A stretch of DNA of 33,728 nt from contig CAIYYV010000001.1 of the NCBI GenBank assembly GCA_903930425.1, forward strand, positions 1 through 33,728, written 5' to 3'. This document shows, piece by piece, positions 9,646 through 19,285 of the stretch. Each line of letters begins with the position of its first letter. Position 1 is the first letter of the stretch. A program made the translations under genes and the position numbers. The stretch is from Akkermansiaceae bacterium. Its GTDB lineage: Bacteria > Verrucomicrobiota > Verrucomicrobiia > Verrucomicrobiales > Akkermansiaceae. Under the pieces are notes generated by a model. It was not told the origin of the DNA. It saw only the letters and a list, made by a program, of their open reading frames with translations, and searched no databases.

Positions 9646-10824
9646 TCACAGGCGAACCGCAAGCCGCGTCTGGCGCGTCAACGGAAATTCCTGAGTGACC
9701 GGCACGTGAGACCGGCGGTGGATCCCCACCAACACACCAATCGCCGCGAGACTGAACACAAGGCTGGTGCCACCATAACTCACAAAGGGCAGCGGCAGCC
9801 CATCGTTGGGAAGAAGCGCCGTGATCACCGCGATGTTTTGCATCGCTGGAACCACAACCACGCAAGTCAATCCAAGTGCGACACAGCGGTTGAAAACCCC
9901 CTTGGCCTGCAGCGCAATCCCGCAACCCGCTACTGCTATCAATACATAACAAAGCACCGCCCCCAACGTGAACGGAAGCCCTAACTCCTCACCCACCACA
10001 GGAAAAATAAAATCAATGTGCGCAAATGTCAGCGTGCCAAATTTTTCGACTCCATTTCCCAGGCCGACGCCCCACGGTCCGCCGTTGCCCAAGGCGAGCA
10101 AGGCCCGCCACTGCTGCATTCCCCGATCGAGTTGATGAATCGGGTTTTCCAGATCCCGCCAGGCCACGATGCGCCCCCAGCGGTTTGCGTCGTGATAGAT
10201 ATACCATCCGGCCGCAGAAAGCATGGTGAGCGCGCTCGGCACGGCATAAATCAGGCGCGTGCCCACACTAAAAAGCACCGCGCCCACCGCCACTGAAAGA
10301 GAAAGAGCAGTGCCAATGTCGGTCTCCCCCGCTATCAACAAAATCGGAATGCCCGCGATGCATCCCGGAATCACAAAACCACGCCAAAACGTGTGCACTT
10401 CGGTTTGCCACCTGGCAAACCACGATGCGAGCGCAAGCATCACGACAATTTTGGCCGCCTCTGATGGCTGGAACTGCGAAATGATCGGTGCCTTGATCCA
10501 CCGGCTGGATCCATACTGTGGATCCGCAATTCCAGGAACATAACATAGCACTAACAAAACACAGGCACCAAGAAACAACCAAGGCGAGAATGCCCTCAAT
10601 AACTCAAGCGGAAACCTTGACGCAATCACCGCAAAAACAAGCCCGATCAACACCATGCCCGCCTGATGTTGTAAAAAATAATAGGGACCGAAGCCCTTCA
10701 CCCAAGCGCCCGTGCTGGTCAGCATAACCAGCCCTAGCGCGACCAACGCGGCAACTGCGGCGCAGAGAATGGTGGAACAATGGCGGGTCATCACGGAAAT
10801 GAATAAGTGCAAATGAGATTTCAA
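9646..10824 (-). CDS. ftsW: FtsW/RodA/SpoVE (SEDS) family protein; FtsW from dcw context
   Basis: Multi-TM; GSSRWIKAPIISQFQPSEAAKIVVMLALA, NDGLPLPFVSYGGTSLVFSLAAIGVLVGI; overlaps the upstream LysM gene by 4 bp. Confidence 0.92.
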   Translation of the reverse strand: MKSHLHLFISVMTRHCSTILCAAVAALVALGLVMLTSTGAWVKGFGPYYFLQHQAGMVLIGLVFAVIASRFPLELLRAFSPWLFLGACVLLVLCYVPGIADPQYGSSRWIKAPIISQFQPSEAAKIVVMLALASWFARWQTEVHTFWRGFVIPGCIAGIPILLIAGETDIGTALSLSVAVGAVLFSVGTRLIYAVPSALTMLSAAGWYIYHDANRWGRIVAWRDLENPIHQLDRGMQQWRALLALGNGGPWGVGLGNGVEKFGTLTFAHIDFIFPVVGEELGLPFTLGAVLCYVLIAVAGCGIALQAKGVFNRCVALGLTCVVVVPAMQNIAVITALLPNDGLPLPFVSYGGTSLVFSLAAIGVLVGIHRRSHVPVTQEFPLTRQTRLAVRL

Positions 10825-11630
10825 CTCTGCGGGATTTTCAGTTTCATGCCAGCCTGTAATTTCCGAGCATCGCTCATTCCATTGGCTCGCATAAGGTTAT
10901 CCTGGCTCACCTTGTGCCGGTTCGCAATTTTCCAGACACTGTCGCCCGACTGCACCACATACCATTTACCCGTGCCTCCCGCAACCGTGGACGCCGCCGA
11001 ATCCGATGCCGGCTTCGCCCCGCCCGAACGAACCGGACGGGCCTTGGGTGCCGCACTCACATTCACGGGTTCCGCTGCCACCAACCCCTGCTCAAGGTCC
11101 GCTCGCGATGACTCATGAATCGCGGCCACCTCCGACGCTGCCATCGCAGCCGCGCGCTTCGGCGGAATTTTGAGAATCGACCCGGGGCCGATGTCCACGT
11201 GCTTGTTCACTAACCGCAACTTCGATTCATCAACCCCTTCCGCAGTGGCAATGCGCGCATAATTGTCCCCGGCTCTCACAATGTACGGCTTCTCACCGGT
11301 TGCCAAACGCGGAAGATCCGGACGTTTCGAAAGAACCGGCAAAGTGGTGGCCACCTCGGCAGCCACCACTTTGGCAGGTACCTGACGCTTCGCCATGCGG
11401 CTGTCCAAAAACTTTTGATGAACAAAAATCAGACCGATCGCAACGATGTGAATGAGAAAAATGATGATCAGCGCACGCGATATCTTCGAGTTTCCTTCAT
11501 CCGAATCCATCTCCGCGATGAAGGCCGGCGCCGCAACCCGTTGTTTGCGATAGCGGGTGACAGCACTCAGACGGCGAAACATGCCGTGAGTAACAGGACG
11601 ACGTTTGACAGAGAGTGTTCGAAATTTCAT
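10821..11630 (-). CDS. LysM-domain protein with N-terminal TM segment and two LysM repeats, inside the dcw cluster
   Basis: YIVRAGDNYARIATAEGVDESKLRLVNKHVDIGPGSILKIP and YVVQSGDSVWKIANRHKVSQDNLMRANGMSDARKLQAGMKLKIP; TM segment ALIIIFLIHIVAIGLIFV. Confidence 0.92.
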   Translation of the reverse strand: MKFRTLSVKRRPVTHGMFRRLSAVTRYRKQRVAAPAFIAEMDSDEGNSKISRALIIIFLIHIVAIGLIFVHQKFLDSRMAKRQVPAKVVAAEVATTLPVLSKRPDLPRLATGEKPYIVRAGDNYARIATAEGVDESKLRLVNKHVDIGPGSILKIPPKRAAAMAASEVAAIHESSRADLEQGLVAAEPVNVSAAPKARPVRSGGAKPASDSAASTVAGGTGKWYVVQSGDSVWKIANRHKVSQDNLMRANGMSDARKLQAGMKLKIPQS

Positions 11631-11639
11631 GGCAGTGAG

Positions 11640-12950
11640 TTAACGGAGTTGGTGGACAAGATCACGGAAAGAATTCCCCCGCTGTTCATAACCGGAAAAT
11701 TGGTCAAACGACGAGGTGCCGGGCGAAAGAAGAATAGTCGAACCAGGCGGCGCGAGACTCCGGGCTGCCGCAAGCGCATCCGCTAGAGTCGACACCGACT
11801 CGCTCGAAACCGCCTCGGAAAACAACGCGGCCAAGGGACGGGCAATCTGTCCGAATGTCACCGTGGCAAGCGCCTTTTCACGCAGCATCGGCAACACCGA
11901 CGCATAATCAAGACCCTTCTCCTTGCCTCCCGCAATCAACACCACCGGACGCGTCTGCGAACGCAAGGCGCTCTCTAACGCATGAAGATTCGTCGCCTTC
12001 GAGTCATTCAAGTATTCCACCCCGTCCAATGTGCGAATCAACTCACATCGATGCGGCGGCGGGGCATAGCCGTTGAGCGCCTCACGCATCACTGATGCCC
12101 CTATCCCAAGCGCCTGGCAGGCGGCGAGCGCCGCCATCAAATTCTCGGCATTGTGCAGCCCGCGCAAACCGGTGTCATGATCCATGTCGATCCAGGTTTC
12201 TCCCGCATGACAGATGATATGACCGTTAGAAAACCAATCCGCTTCCGGATCTGTGGTGGAAAACGTCACAACCCGCGCAGATAGCACAGGAAGATCCTCG
12301 CCCCCACGGACGACTGCAGTGTCACTCGCGCATTGACGACCGAAAATCCGGAGTTTCGCTGCGCGATAGGCATCCACTGACGCATATCGGTCCATGTGAT
12401 CCGGCGCAAAGTTGAGCCAGATCGCAACCTCCGGATGAAATTGATCCACGGTTTCAAGCTGGAAAGAACTGAGCTCAAGTGAAACGACGGCTGGAGCATT
12501 GGCCTGAAGAACCACCTCGCAAAACGGTGTGCCATAGTTGCCGCAAGGCGTACCTCCCAATCCGGCATGCGCCAATACCCGCGCCACAAGTTCGGTCGTC
12601 GTGGTTTTCCCATTGGTGCCCGTAATGCCAATGATTTTCCCCTGATAGAAACGAGCGGCGAACTCAACCTCTCCTATGACTTCTCCGGCATGACGCGCAA
12701 AGGCGGCGACATACGACCCATAACTGTCAATGCCAGGACTCAACACCAATACATCCGAAACCACCTCCCCGCCCACCTCCTCAGTGACATCAAAATGAAT
12801 TTCCACCCCTGCTGGCATGTCCGCTAACCCCCCAGCCCCGGCCGCATCCCAAACCGATACCCGCGCACCCTCGCGAACCGCCAACAGCGCCGCGGCTCGG
12901 CCACTGCGACCGCCCCCGAGAATGGCTACGTGTTTTCCTGTGAGTTGCAT
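11640..12950 (-). CDS. murD: UDP-N-acetylmuramoylalanine--D-glutamate ligase
   Basis: GITGTNGKTTTTELVARVL; NYGTPFCEVV; LNFAPDHMDRY; YLNDSKATNLHALESAL. Confidence 0.95.
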   Translation of the reverse strand: MQLTGKHVAILGGGRSGRAAALLAVREGARVSVWDAAGAGGLADMPAGVEIHFDVTEEVGGEVVSDVLVLSPGIDSYGSYVAAFARHAGEVIGEVEFAARFYQGKIIGITGTNGKTTTTELVARVLAHAGLGGTPCGNYGTPFCEVVLQANAPAVVSLELSSFQLETVDQFHPEVAIWLNFAPDHMDRYASVDAYRAAKLRIFGRQCASDTAVVRGGEDLPVLSARVVTFSTTDPEADWFSNGHIICHAGETWIDMDHDTGLRGLHNAENLMAALAACQALGIGASVMREALNGYAPPPHRCELIRTLDGVEYLNDSKATNLHALESALRSQTRPVVLIAGGKEKGLDYASVLPMLREKALATVTFGQIARPLAALFSEAVSSESVSTLADALAAARSLAPPGSTILLSPGTSSFDQFSGYEQRGNSFRDLVHQLR

Positions 12951-12958
12951 TTTTTCGA

Positions 12959-14161
12959 TCAGGCAATTTTGAGAATGGCAAGCCCGAACAGGGCAAACAT
13001 GATAGAGAGAATCCAGAAACGCACAATCACCTGGCTTTCATGCCATCCGAGAAGTTCAAAATGGTGGTGGATCGGCGACATTTTAAAAATCCGCTGCTTG
13101 CGCAATTTGAAGCTGCCGACCTGAAGGATGACCGAGAGGGCCTCCATGACGAAAACGCCGCCGATGATGACGAGCAGAAGTTCCTGTTTCGTGCAGATCG
13201 CCGCAGTGCCCAATGCCCCGCCAATCGCCAATGACCCGGTGTCCCCCATGAACACCTTCGCCGGATGACAGTTGAACCATAAAAATCCGAAACACGCGCC
13301 CGCCAATGCCATCAAAAATACCGAAAGCTCACCAATGTAAAGATTGTGAGGAATCACCAAATACTCGACAGCCATGAAATAATGCCCCGCAAAATACGCC
13401 AGCAAGGCATAGGATAGCGCCGCGCTGATCGTGCAGCCCGTGGCCAACCCGTCCAGTCCGTCTGTCAAATTCACCGCGTTCGAACAACCCACAATGATCA
13501 ACGCGAAAAAAAGGATCACAAACGCGTGAAGATTGAAAAGCGGCGTCTTTAATAGCGGAAAACAAATCGCCCCAATGTCTATCGGATTGTTTCTCCCGAG
13601 ACGAAACCCTGCCTCTCCCGAATCAATTTGCCCGACCCCTGCACCAATGCCTGAAATCTCCGGCTTGTAATAAATAAACGCAGCCGCAATCAATGCGATC
13701 ACAACCTGCCAGAATAACTTCGTCCGACCACTCAGACCATCGGATTTTTTTTCCCGCACCTTCTTGTAATCGTCACAAAGACCTAATAACCCACAGGCAC
13801 CCATGGTGCACGCGCAAACGGCGACGAATGGGTTGAGCGGACGCGAGCACACCAGAGTGGCAATCAACACTGTGCCGAGTATCAGCACGCCTCCCATCGT
13901 CGGAGTTCCGAGCTTACCCCCGTGAAGCTCCGCAAGTTTGTGCACTTCCTCGGCGCTGCGAATCGGTTGACCGACTTTCAGCGAGATCAGCTTGCGGATC
14001 ACCCACGGACCAAAAAACAACGACAGAATAAATGCGAGCAGACCCGCACTGGCCGCTCGAAAGGTGATATATTGAAATAAGTTGAGGAAGCGACACGAGA
14101 TCGCCCAAGCCTCACCATGCTCGTATGCCTTGAACCAGAAATCGAAAATCGCGGGAAGCAT
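12959..14161 (-). CDS. mraY: Phospho-N-acetylmuramoyl-pentapeptide-transferase
   Basis: HGGKLGTPTMGGVLIL; GLCDDYKKV; NAVNLTDGLDGLATG; CHPAKVFMGDTGSLAIGGALG; SPIHHHFELLGWHESQVIVRFWI. Confidence 0.97.
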   Translation of the reverse strand: MLPAIFDFWFKAYEHGEAWAISCRFLNLFQYITFRAASAGLLAFILSLFFGPWVIRKLISLKVGQPIRSAEEVHKLAELHGGKLGTPTMGGVLILGTVLIATLVCSRPLNPFVAVCACTMGACGLLGLCDDYKKVREKKSDGLSGRTKLFWQVVIALIAAAFIYYKPEISGIGAGVGQIDSGEAGFRLGRNNPIDIGAICFPLLKTPLFNLHAFVILFFALIIVGCSNAVNLTDGLDGLATGCTISAALSYALLAYFAGHYFMAVEYLVIPHNLYIGELSVFLMALAGACFGFLWFNCHPAKVFMGDTGSLAIGGALGTAAICTKQELLLVIIGGVFVMEALSVILQVGSFKLRKQRIFKMSPIHHHFELLGWHESQVIVRFWILSIMFALFGLAILKIA

Positions 14162-15525
14162 CAGTTGTTAGGGAAAGCGGTGTGCATCACTCGTTCGACG
14201 GCGGCGGAGCGACTCCCTTTGAACAGGACTCCGTCACCCGGTTGAACCTCGCGGACAAGCCACTTGGCCGCATCGTCAAGCACCGAAAAATGATGCGCGC
14301 CCTTCGCGCCGTCAGCAATTCCCTCGCTGCCCTCTCCCACGGCAACCACCGTGAGATGATGCTGCGCAGCGAGCTCACCCACACGCAGATGGGCATCCGG
14401 GCCGTGCACCCCGAGTTCTCCCATGCGGCCTAACACAATGATCCTCCTGGCACCTTGGGGCACCGGCATGTCCGACAAGGTTTCAATGGCGGCGGCCATG
14501 CTCTCGGGATTTGCATTGTATGTGTCATCCACAATCGTGACACCCTGCCACAGGTAACGCCGGAGACGACCGTCAGTGAGTCTCGCCGCAGTGAGACCCG
14601 CAGCAATTTCCTCGACAGGAACACCGAGCTTCCAGCCCACTCCCGCTGCTAACAGCGCATTGGTCACCATGTGCCGCCCATGCACCGACAACACCACCTC
14701 TGCTTTCCCCGCCCCCTCAATGACAAGTGTGAATCCTGTGCCTTCGGCTTCAAAACGCAGGTTTTCCGCGCGGACCAAACCCCGGCCATTGCCAACGGGA
14801 ATAATCGATGCCTTCGTGCGCAGGCGGAGGTATTCATGATACTCGCAAGTGGCTGGAATGAAAAGAATGCCATCCGCCGGCAACGCGCGCGCAAGCGTTC
14901 CCTTTTCCTCGGCGATGGCGTCGCGGGAACCAAAAAACTCAATATGAGCGCTGCCGATGTTGGTGATGATTCCATATTTCGGCCGGGCGATTTCACAAAG
15001 CGGCGCGATCTCACCCGAATGATTCATCCCCATCTCCCAAACGGCGGCACCGTGCTGCGGCGTGGCGGAAAGCACCGTGAGCGGAACCCCAATGTGGTTG
15101 TTCTTGTTCCCGCGCGTAGCGCAAACATCAAAACGCCTCGATAAAACCGCAGCCGTGAAATCCTTGGTGCTTGTCTTTCCGTTAGAACCGGTGATGGCCA
15201 CCACCGGTATATCAAGTTGCTTGCGCCACCAATGCGCGAGCCGCTGCAATGCCAGCAAAGGATCCGTCACCACAATCACCGCACCCTGTGAGGGAATCCC
15301 GCCTTCCCACTGGCTGACAACCACCACCTCCGCCCCCGATTCCAACGCGCCCTTGGCAAAATCATCCCCCTTAAAATGCTCCCCACTCAGCGCAAAAAAA
15401 ACCGATCCTCGCGGCAGCGTGCGGGTATCCGTGGAGACCCCGCCCGATACCAGCGCATCGGCACACCCGACGGCGACGGACGTGCCGAGGATTTCCGCGA
15501 TTTGTTTTGCGCTCAGGGGTTGCAT
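14161..15525 (-). CDS. murF: UDP-N-acetylmuramoyl-tripeptide--D-alanyl-D-alanine ligase
   Basis: VVAITGSNGKTSTKDFTAAVL; WEMGMNHSGEIAPLCEIARP; NIGSAHIEFFGS; VDDTYNANPESMAAAI; LFKGSRSAAVERV. Confidence 0.96.
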   Translation of the reverse strand: MQPLSAKQIAEILGTSVAVGCADALVSGGVSTDTRTLPRGSVFFALSGEHFKGDDFAKGALESGAEVVVVSQWEGGIPSQGAVIVVTDPLLALQRLAHWWRKQLDIPVVAITGSNGKTSTKDFTAAVLSRRFDVCATRGNKNNHIGVPLTVLSATPQHGAAVWEMGMNHSGEIAPLCEIARPKYGIITNIGSAHIEFFGSRDAIAEEKGTLARALPADGILFIPATCEYHEYLRLRTKASIIPVGNGRGLVRAENLRFEAEGTGFTLVIEGAGKAEVVLSVHGRHMVTNALLAAGVGWKLGVPVEEIAAGLTAARLTDGRLRRYLWQGVTIVDDTYNANPESMAAAIETLSDMPVPQGARRIIVLGRMGELGVHGPDAHLRVGELAAQHHLTVVAVGEGSEGIADGAKGAHHFSVLDDAAKWLVREVQPGDGVLFKGSRSAAVERVMHTAFPNN

Positions 15526-17021
15526 CGGCTTTCAGAAATGATTTGTGAGCGGTCACGCAACGCTTTCGCCGCGTGCTTCCGGTCATCGAACTCAATCACT
15601 CGATCAGAAAATTGCTGGGTGGTCTCATGACCCTTCCCGGCAATCAAAATAATATCTCCTGATAGAGAATTCTTCACGGCATAGGAAATCGCCTCGGCGC
15701 GATCGGCAATGCTGATGTGGCCCTTCCCGCGCATGCCCACTTCGATTTCCCGAATGATCGCGAGCGGATCCTCCGAGCGCGGATTATCCGAGGTGATGAC
15801 ACAGGCGTCGCTGTGACGCGCGGCCGCAGCAGCCATGAGCGGGCGCTTGCCGGTGTCGCGGTCACCACCACAACCGAACACCGTGATCAAGCGACGCGGA
15901 TCAAGCTCCTTGAGCGTGCGACAGGCATTTTCCAGCGCATCGGGCGTGTGCGCGTAATCCACAAAAACCGTTGCACCACCTGCATGACCCACATTTTCCA
16001 TCCGACCCGGCACTTGCGGCGCAGTGGCCGCAGCGGCGACCGCCTCCCTCGGGCGGATACCACAAGCATGGGCCGAGGCAAACGAGGCGAGCAGATTGTG
16101 CACGTTAAAGCGCCCAATCAGCGGTGAACGAACCAGATAGGTTTTTCCTTTTGCGGCGAGTTCGAATTCCATGCCGCGGGAATTCTGGCGGAAGTTGTTA
16201 GCCCGGAAATCACATTGCACGCCAAATCCAAAACGGATGACAGGGATTTTTCCGGCAAGGGCATCTGCCAGTTCCACACCACAGGCATCGTCGGTGTTGA
16301 TCACCGCCACCGGACTTTTCCCATGCGGATCTGCCGCAAGCGATAGAAACCACTCCGCCTTTGCCTGATAATAGGAATCAAGCGTACCATGGTAATCGAG
16401 ATGATCCCGCGTGAGATTGGTGAACACACAGGCATCAAAACCCATCGCAGAAACGCGTTTCTGATGAATCCCGTGTGAGGAAACTTCCATCGCAACGCCC
16501 CGGCACCCGTGGTCTTTCATTCGTCCGAGCAGCGCGAAAAGTTCAATCGGCCCCGGCGTGGTGTGCTTCGCCGGCTCCACCGACTCGCCGTCGTCAACCA
16601 CAATCGTCCCTAACAAACCGGCGCGGTGCCACACGGTTTTCATGATGTGGTGAATCAAAAAAACCGTGGTGGTTTTTCCATTGGTGCCAGTGACACCGAC
16701 CACCTGAAAATCCCTCCACGGGTGGCCGGCAAGCGCGGAGGCAAGTTGCGAAACCGCAGCCCGACTGTCCGGCACGTGCAGCCAGGCAACCGACCGATGA
16801 AGATCCGCCGGCGGGGCGGTTTCCGCAAGAATCACACCTGCACCCGCCGCAAGAGCGTCATCAATGAAGCGGTGGCCGTCGACAGAAACCCCGCGGACCG
16901 CCGCGAAAATCGCGCCTTTTACCACCTCACGCGATGACACGGTCAATGCAGCCACCTCGGTGTCCACCGGGCCGGACACCGTCGCTCTGGGAAGACAGGA
17001 AATGACATCTCTGAGAATCAT
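15513..17021 (-). CDS. murE: UDP-N-acetylmuramoyl-tripeptide synthetase MurE
   Basis: VVGVTGTNGKTTTVFLIHHIM; MEVSSHGIHQKRV; FTNLTRDHLDYHGTLDSY; FVDYAHTPDALENAC; DNPRSEDPLAII. Confidence 0.96.
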   Translation of the reverse strand: MILRDVISCLPRATVSGPVDTEVAALTVSSREVVKGAIFAAVRGVSVDGHRFIDDALAAGAGVILAETAPPADLHRSVAWLHVPDSRAAVSQLASALAGHPWRDFQVVGVTGTNGKTTTVFLIHHIMKTVWHRAGLLGTIVVDDGESVEPAKHTTPGPIELFALLGRMKDHGCRGVAMEVSSHGIHQKRVSAMGFDACVFTNLTRDHLDYHGTLDSYYQAKAEWFLSLAADPHGKSPVAVINTDDACGVELADALAGKIPVIRFGFGVQCDFRANNFRQNSRGMEFELAAKGKTYLVRSPLIGRFNVHNLLASFASAHACGIRPREAVAAAATAPQVPGRMENVGHAGGATVFVDYAHTPDALENACRTLKELDPRRLITVFGCGGDRDTGKRPLMAAAAARHSDACVITSDNPRSEDPLAIIREIEVGMRGKGHISIADRAEAISYAVKNSLSGDIILIAGKGHETTQQFSDRVIEFDDRKHAAKALRDRSQIISESRCNP

Positions 17022-18940
17022 CGGACTGTGGCAGTGGCAAGAGGCGAAACAATCGGCTCGGTCGGATTCAAACCCATGGAGGCGGCGGCGCGCACCGCAA
17101 TCCGGCTGAAAACTGGCGCGGCAATAGTGCCCCCTAACAGACGAACTTTTTGCGTGCCAGGATCATCGATGACAACTAGACACACAAAGGCAGGATCCTC
17201 CGCAGGCATCATGCCCACAAAGGAAACTATATACTTGTTATTGTAATATCCGCCTTTTGGATTGTGCTTTAAAACCGTTCCGGTTTTACCGGCCACTCGG
17301 AATCCTGGCACTGCCGCCAAGGTGGCGGTTCCGCCGGTCATGACCACTTTCCCCAATGCGGTTCTCATTTGGATGGCCGTCTGCGGTTTGAGCACCTCTG
17401 CCATCACCACAGATGAAAAGTCCTCGACCAGAGTGCCGTCATTGGCAATGAGCGACTTGATGATGAGTGGCTTCCTCAGTTTCCCATCACCTGCAATCAC
17501 CGAATAGGCGCACGCCAATTGCAACGGCGTGACATTCGCCGCATATCCAAAACACGCCCGCGAAAAATCCACTTCGTTGCCTGTATTGCGAGCGCTTCCC
17601 GCGCTTTCACTGCTGAGTTGAATCCCGGTTTTCTGTCCGAATCCGTAGCGATGAAGGTAATCATAAAAACGCCTCGCACCGAGCTGCCTGCCCAGGTTGC
17701 AGGTCCCGTTATTGTTGGATTTTTGAAGCACCCCTTCAAAGGTCAGAATGTCGGCCGGATGCTCGTCCTTCACCTCAACATGTCCGGACTTGTAATAGCC
17801 ATTGTAGCAATTGACCGGAGTCAATGGACTCACCAATCCTTCATTCAAGGCACCGGAGGTGGCCACGATTTTGATGGTCGATCCCGGTTCATAAACCGCC
17901 TGAATGGCATAGTTATAGCCGGCTTCCGCAACATTTTCCTTATGATTCAAATCAAAGTTCGGACGGCTTGCCATGGCGAGCACTTCTCCGGTCTTTGGAT
18001 CCATCAGTACGACCGCTCCGCTCTGGGATTCAAACTCGGCAAGCCCTGCATCCAACTCCTCCTCAACGATCATCTGAAGACCTATATCAATCGTGAGCTG
18101 AACATTGAGCCCGGCACTCGGCGGAAGCAGACTTGCCGCATTCCCCGGCACGATCAGTCCGCGGGCATCACGACAATGCTCACGCCATCCGTCGCGCCCG
18201 GCCAGGTATTCCTCCATCGATGATTCCACGCCAAACCGACCCGTCACCCGGGTCACGATCTGCCCCTGATCGTCCGCTTCCTCAACCTCGCCGGTGAAGC
18301 CGATGAGATGAGTCGCAAGATCGGGCGTGGGATACCACCGTTGAATCGATTTCTGGAATTCAAAACCCATAATCCAATGCTTGGCCACCATCTCCCGAAG
18401 ATTCTCAGCCACGTCCTCAGGAATGTTTTTATCAATGACCACCCATTTGCCTTTTCGACTTTCTATTTTTTCGCGCAGTTCCTCACGGCGCATGCCGAGC
18501 GGACGGGCAATCACGCCCACCGCATAATCCAGATGCTCCTGGACGATGGTCTCCGCCGGTTCTCGGGCAAGGATTTCTCCACGCAATCCATTGATCCGTT
18601 GGCGTTGCTTTGCGGGATCCAAATCATTCCATCCCGCTTCCGCGCTGGCTTTCTGATAGGCAAGCCCATAACTCGCCAACTTGGGATCCGCGAGGTGATT
18701 CTTGTCCACGAAAATCGTGACCCCAGGAATGCATTTGGCAAGCGGTTCCTCATGGCGATCCACGATCATCCCCCGAAGCGCCGGCAATTTTTCAACCCGC
18801 TGAAATGCCTTGCGCGAGCTTTCCGCATACCGATGGCGATCCACCAGTTGAATCTGAACCAACCTCGCGGAAAGCACACTGAGACCGATCACTAAGATCG
18901 AGCAAAGAAGCATGCAGCGGGTTTGAAACGGGGAATTCAC
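17018..18940 (-). CDS. ftsI: Penicillin-binding protein/peptidoglycan transpeptidase, FtsI type
   Basis: Single N-terminal TM; PBP dimerisation region; YEPGSTIKIVATSGAL (SxxK), KSNNNGT (SxN), VAGKTGT (KTG); dcw context. Confidence 0.93.
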   Translation of the reverse strand: MNSPFQTRCMLLCSILVIGLSVLSARLVQIQLVDRHRYAESSRKAFQRVEKLPALRGMIVDRHEEPLAKCIPGVTIFVDKNHLADPKLASYGLAYQKASAEAGWNDLDPAKQRQRINGLRGEILAREPAETIVQEHLDYAVGVIARPLGMRREELREKIESRKGKWVVIDKNIPEDVAENLREMVAKHWIMGFEFQKSIQRWYPTPDLATHLIGFTGEVEEADDQGQIVTRVTGRFGVESSMEEYLAGRDGWREHCRDARGLIVPGNAASLLPPSAGLNVQLTIDIGLQMIVEEELDAGLAEFESQSGAVVLMDPKTGEVLAMASRPNFDLNHKENVAEAGYNYAIQAVYEPGSTIKIVATSGALNEGLVSPLTPVNCYNGYYKSGHVEVKDEHPADILTFEGVLQKSNNNGTCNLGRQLGARRFYDYLHRYGFGQKTGIQLSSESAGSARNTGNEVDFSRACFGYAANVTPLQLACAYSVIAGDGKLRKPLIIKSLIANDGTLVEDFSSVVMAEVLKPQTAIQMRTALGKVVMTGGTATLAAVPGFRVAGKTGTVLKHNPKGGYYNNKYIVSFVGMMPAEDPAFVCLVVIDDPGTQKVRLLGGTIAAPVFSRIAVRAAASMGLNPTEPIVSPLATATVR

Positions 18941-18943
18941 GAG

Positions 18944-19285
18944 TTAGGGGGCGACAGACGCAACGCTTCGCCGACTCGGCGGCGCGGAATCAATCTCTTC
19001 CACAAAAGTGAGCGAAAGCGGACGCAAGGTGGATCCGTTTTGTTCGAGTTGCTTGCGGATCTCGAAACGATTGAGAAGTTGATCCATGCGCATCTTGGCA
19101 GTGCATATCTCAAGCTGGCAGTGTTCCATATTGCGGTCGATCACGTCGATTTCTCGCCTCACCCTGATCTGGCTGTTCTTGTAAAATCCATTCAGCACAC
19201 CGCCAGCGGCCATGATCGTAACACCCAAAATCATTGCTAAAATTGGAAAACTGGAGGCTCGGGATTCGTGGCGGCGACGGTTCAT
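18944..19285 (-). CDS. ftsL: FtsL-like small bitopic division protein
   Basis: Position between rsmH and ftsI; N-terminal TM (FPILAMILGVTIMAAGGVL) followed by a probable coiled coil. Call relies mainly on synteny. Confidence 0.65.
   Translation of the reverse strand: MNRRRHESRASSFPILAMILGVTIMAAGGVLNGFYKNSQIRVRREIDVIDRNMEHCQLEICTAKMRMDQLLNRFEIRKQLEQNGSTLRPLSLTFVEEIDSAPPSRRSVASVAP

Noticed and set aside
10509-10527. Inverted repeat GGATCCA-TACTG-TGGATCC
   Set aside because: Lies within ftsW coding sequence for a conserved region (DPQYGSSRW); likely coincidental.
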